A stretch of DNA of 64,000 nucleotides from assembly GCA_005406025.1 (NCBI GenBank), contig BGZK01001357.1:62001-126000 (forward strand). The letters are read 5' to 3'. The stretch comes from Eumeta japonica (taxonomy: Eukaryota > Arthropoda > Insecta > Lepidoptera > Psychidae). Shown piece by piece: positions 60,785 through 64,000 of the stretch. The notes under the pieces are model-generated. The model made no database searches. It was given only the letters and a program-made list of their open reading frames with translations, and was not told the DNA's origin. The position numbers and the translations under genes were made by a program. Position 1 is the stretch's first letter, and each line of letters begins with the position of its first letter.

Positions 60785-61490
60785 AGTTAGTTTCGTTTTT
60801 CACGCTTTTTACGGTTCCATACTTCCAAATGATGAAAAAACGAAATCCTTATTGGATCACTGTCCGTCTGTCGTAGCCAAATTGCCCTGAATCTACTGGA
60901 TCGATTAAATTGACATTTGACACACATATATAATATATGTCTGTGACCCAAACACGGACGTGTAACGTAAGCAATTAAAAAAAACATTTTACATATACAT
61001 AGTACCATGTGATATAATTAAATTAAAACGTTTTTTTGAAAGTCGTAGATGACCTCCGAAGTTATTTATTTAAGAAAAATTAATGAAAATTGACTATTCC
61101 CTTTTTATCTCCAAAACTACTACGCCTGAAATCTAGGAAAAAAATGTAAGAAATAGTTCTTTACGTATAGATTACAGAAAAACCTGTATGAAGGATATAC
61201 TTTGCCTTGTTTCGTTTTATTTCAATGTCCAGTACAAACTGACACTAACTTAGTACGTGACTGAATACTTAGTGTGTATCAGTTTATTTTTCTTAATTTT
61301 GCTTTATCGTAAAAGCAGTAACATATACATGCGTCAAACTTGACGTGGTCGTAGTGCAAACTTAAAAGAAAGATTAAATAAAAATGGTTCAAGTGTGAGT
61401 GGGGCTCGTACTAAGAATCCCAAATGTATTATGTTGTAGTACGGAACTCGCGATGCGCGAGTTCGATTCGCACTTGTTCGGGTTTTTTTT
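60785..61490 (+). repeat. Full-length-looking noncoding interspersed repeat, about 0.7 kb
   Basis: It begins TTTTTACGGTTCCATACTTC and continues CTTATTGGATCACTGTCCGT, GGATCGATTAAATTGACATT, TGACCCAAACACGGACGTGT, ATGCGTCAAACTTGACG and TATTATGTTGTAGTACGGAA. It ends CGCGATGCGCGAGTTCGATT then CGCACTTGTTCGGGTTTTTT. This order is that of a very widespread lepidopteran repeat whose tail reads GTGCGCGAGTCCGACTCGCA. The tail contains a short palindrome (CGCGATGCGCG). No open frame of significance is present. The transposition class is not evident from the sequence. Confidence 0.7.
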
Positions 61491-62035
61491 TCTCCAAAAT
61501 CACAATTCTGTTCATTTCTACATTATATTTGCATGTGGTTCAAATTTCTTCAATCATATTTATTATTAAATCTATAGATAAGTCGTATGATATTATTATT
61601 ATTTTTTTCTTTGATATATTATCCCTATGTCGGAAGATATGTTCCTATGCTTTGTTCAGTTCGTGTCTATCCAATAAAGATTCCATTCAAGCAAATGTCG
61701 GTCAATTGATATATCTTACACCCTAAAATAAAACGTTGTAATCAGAGAAACCAGTTATATATAAACCTTAATACAATAAACTCAGTGTTGATTTTTTTCA
61801 AGTTTAATCTGTCGCCGTTTCTATATGCAACTATTAATTTAAAAAAATGAAATGGACTACCTATAAATGATTTTAAATGAATATTCTCCTAGCCTTGACG
61901 ATGTTTGTAATTTATTAATAGCGAGTAATTTATAATGTACTGAATGCACTAATAAATGCAGTTATGCATATTTTTCCCAGTGCGAATAGTATTCAGTACT
62001 TATTTTCCTATTTCTCTAACAGTAACGTTCACTGT
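61491..62035. other. AT-rich noncoding stretch
   Basis: Nothing is recognised. Confidence 0.4.
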
Positions 62036-62039
62036 TTAT

Positions 62040-62330
62040 TCAGTTATAAATCGCTACCAAGTTTTGTAGCTGTCGAGTGAGCACGGTCCGAGCTGTTCGA
62101 CTGTAACTCAACGCGTAACACGATCGTCCGCGTATATCATGTTTTGCAATGTAATTCACACCGTCACGCGACTATTCAATTTACAACCGTGAACTACGAG
62201 TACGATTAAACGAGTGTTCGATTGGCGACCATTCGCATCTATATCATGTCTGGCCATAAGCCGGTTCGTTCGATACGAGTGTCGGCACATCGTTCAAAAT
62301 TGTCGTCTTCGAGCGAATATCGACGTAAGG
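62040..62330. promoter_or_regulatory. CpG-retaining segment, possible regulatory block
   Basis: The sequence here is richer in CG-containing words (TCGAGTGAGCACGGTCCGAG, AACACGATCGTCCGCG, CACCGTCACGCGAC, TACGATTAAACGAG) than the surrounding AT-rich DNA, and both strands are open for 70-100 codons at 62,222-62,544. No splice sites or start context convince. It may be a conserved noncoding block. The call is weak. Confidence 0.15.
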
Positions 62331-64000
62331 TATTAATTCTCGTGATACATAGCTTTAATATGCATAACTTTTTTAATATTCGTGCGTGTGGCAGGATTGG
62401 CCAAGAGATCGGAAAACATCGAATAAAATCGAATCGTTGATATCCTTTCTCTGCATTCAGTCGATCTTTTCTTATTCTATGACAATTAATCCTATTTCTA
62501 CTGTAAATTTTTTGCTTGCATCTGTTTAATTTAGATAAAAGCAAACGTATCTATCTGCAGGGAAACATTTTATACATGGTCCAAGTCGTCGTACACATAC
62601 TTCATATAAAATGGACAATCAAGAAAATTAAAACGAGTCTTATTAATACTTCCTATAATCTAAGGTGTTGGTTATAGCTGTACAATAATTATTTTGAATT
62701 CGACAATGACAACACTGTGATATCAATATGGCAATAAATGGACTAGCGTCATTGGATACCACAATACCAATACCTTTCAATGTTGTAGCTTGTTACAATA
62801 TTGCCATATATTGTATTATCCCATTGAACGTCGCGGATGTCCTTTGAAAAGACAATGTTGGCCCTCCACAGCCCTCACACTGCATGACAGTGTGTTCAAA
62901 ACTGCATATTATACATGTCTCGATGAAAGTTCTGATGAATCTTTTTCGACATGCTCGGGTTTCTAAGTGATATTTTTTTTCCGCCGTTGAAAAAAAAAAT
63001 TAAACATATTTCAATTAGAATGTCAAACACAAAAGCGTGGTGTTGGCTTGAGTACGAACTTGCACCTATTGCGCCGCAGGCGGGCGTGCTAACTTTCAAG
63101 TTATCACTGCTTTTCAATCAATCGTTAATGTGATTGTCAATAGTTCCATTGACATTGCTAATAGCTATGTAACAAACACTTATCCATTGTTTTCTTAAGG
63201 GCTTCTCTGTTAGAAATCAATATCTTATCTGACAAGTATTCAGTAGTAGCAAACGTGCAGTAATTGCTACGACAATGACGAATGAGTCTTTAGGTCAGTT
63301 GTCATCGACGTTATAATATGCATTAAGCCACGGTAAATAATCAAACTTTGATATTATTTAAGATGAAATAAACTCTATATATTCACTGCCACGGTTTTCA
63401 ACGTTCAAGCGCGAAGTTTCAAATCTGAAATTTCATGTCAATCTCACAACAGGCATATTTGAAACAAAGACCTCTGAGTATCCAGTGTGCAGGCGTTACT
63501 TTTTCTTCTAAGCATTCGCCAACAGTTTAACGACAACGATTTAGATGTCGCCGACACACATCTCGCGCTATCTCGACCCCCAGATAAGTACCGAGTCCAG
63601 TACACGACGGTCGCGTTTGCGTAATCGCGGTTTTCGATAGCGCGTACACGATTACCTTTTTTTCTGTGGGAACCGCTCATTACGTCACACCTATGAACGA
63701 AATAATGTATTGCTATGGCTTGATCGTTCTTAAAAATTATCGTAAATTAATAGTATTCGCCGTTAATATCTTTATTGATACATAGACAAATAGAAATTTG
63801 TGAAAAAGAAATTGCACTCTTTTGAAAGTCGCAACAATTAGCATTATTATAAAGTTAAGTGTTATGAACAGCACCTAGTAATAAAATTGATTAACAATTA
63901 ATTAAATAACGTTGCGTAATACCACATTATAATGTTCATAAAATTACTGAAATATCGCCTAAAAAGATCGTATTTAAATTTCTTAACTGAATATTTAATA
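62331..64000. other. Noncoding stretch to window end
   Basis: Short open frames at 62,896-63,133 and 63,444-63,680 overlap on opposite strands or lack start and splice context. Nothing is recognised. Confidence 0.4.

Noticed and set aside
1..64000. CRISPR arrays, operons, bacterial promoters or phage genes
   Set aside because: No regularly spaced repeats, ribosome binding sites or prokaryotic gene layout are present. Repeat content is lepidopteran.

Overview
This window reads as nuclear DNA from a moth or butterfly (Lepidoptera). It is AT-rich, has no recognisable complete protein-coding gene, and open frames rarely exceed about 100 codons. The assignment rests on repeats whose sequences I recognise from lepidopteran genomes: tRNA-derived SINEs, a CR1/Jockey-type LINE carrying an ALVQHIFEAWED motif, an RTE-type reverse transcriptase C-terminus, a short interspersed family beginning CTAGCTTTTG, and a family ending in a motif like GTACGGAACTCGCGATGCGC. 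Species cannot be fixed from the sequence. No gene symbol is offered because none is supported.

The most informative signals are two sites, at 10,255|10,256 and 43,940|43,941, where a long pyrimidine tract and CAG run directly into GTAAGT on the + strand. That is the form of a recursive (ratchet) splice site, known from very long introns in Drosophila. The two sites are 33.7 kb apart. Together with the lack of clear exons, they suggest that much of the window is one or more giant introns of a + strand gene whose main exons lie outside. A few GC-rich, splice-flanked open segments (36,730-36,792; 51,464-51,634; more weakly 2,325, 29,873 and 41,794) are candidate alternative exons. None is recognised.

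Layout. 1-7 kb: GC-rich left edge, AT-rich DNA with a SINE scrap, and GC islands with clustered homeodomain-type sites. 7.4-9.7 kb: a 192-bp inverted-repeat element, a LINE 3' end and a second cluster of Hox-like sites. 10-21 kb: first recursive site, then mostly unannotatable DNA with a small ORF, SINEs and a hairpin. 21-31 kb: a decayed reverse transcriptase fragment (minus strand), a 150-bp TA-flanked inverted-repeat element, a SINE and a GC island. 36.7-38.7 kb: a candidate exon, a 66-bp AT microsatellite, a perfect 24-bp hairpin, a mariner transposase relic and repeat ends. 41-45 kb: SINE, open GC-rich segment, second recursive site. 49-57.7 kb: the densest repeat block, with two LINE copies in the same orientation and the best candidate exon at 51.5 kb. 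58-64 kb: noncoding apart from one roughly 700-bp interspersed repeat.

I found no RNA gene, CRISPR, operon or complete mobile element with an intact coding capacity. Every transposon reading frame seen is broken.
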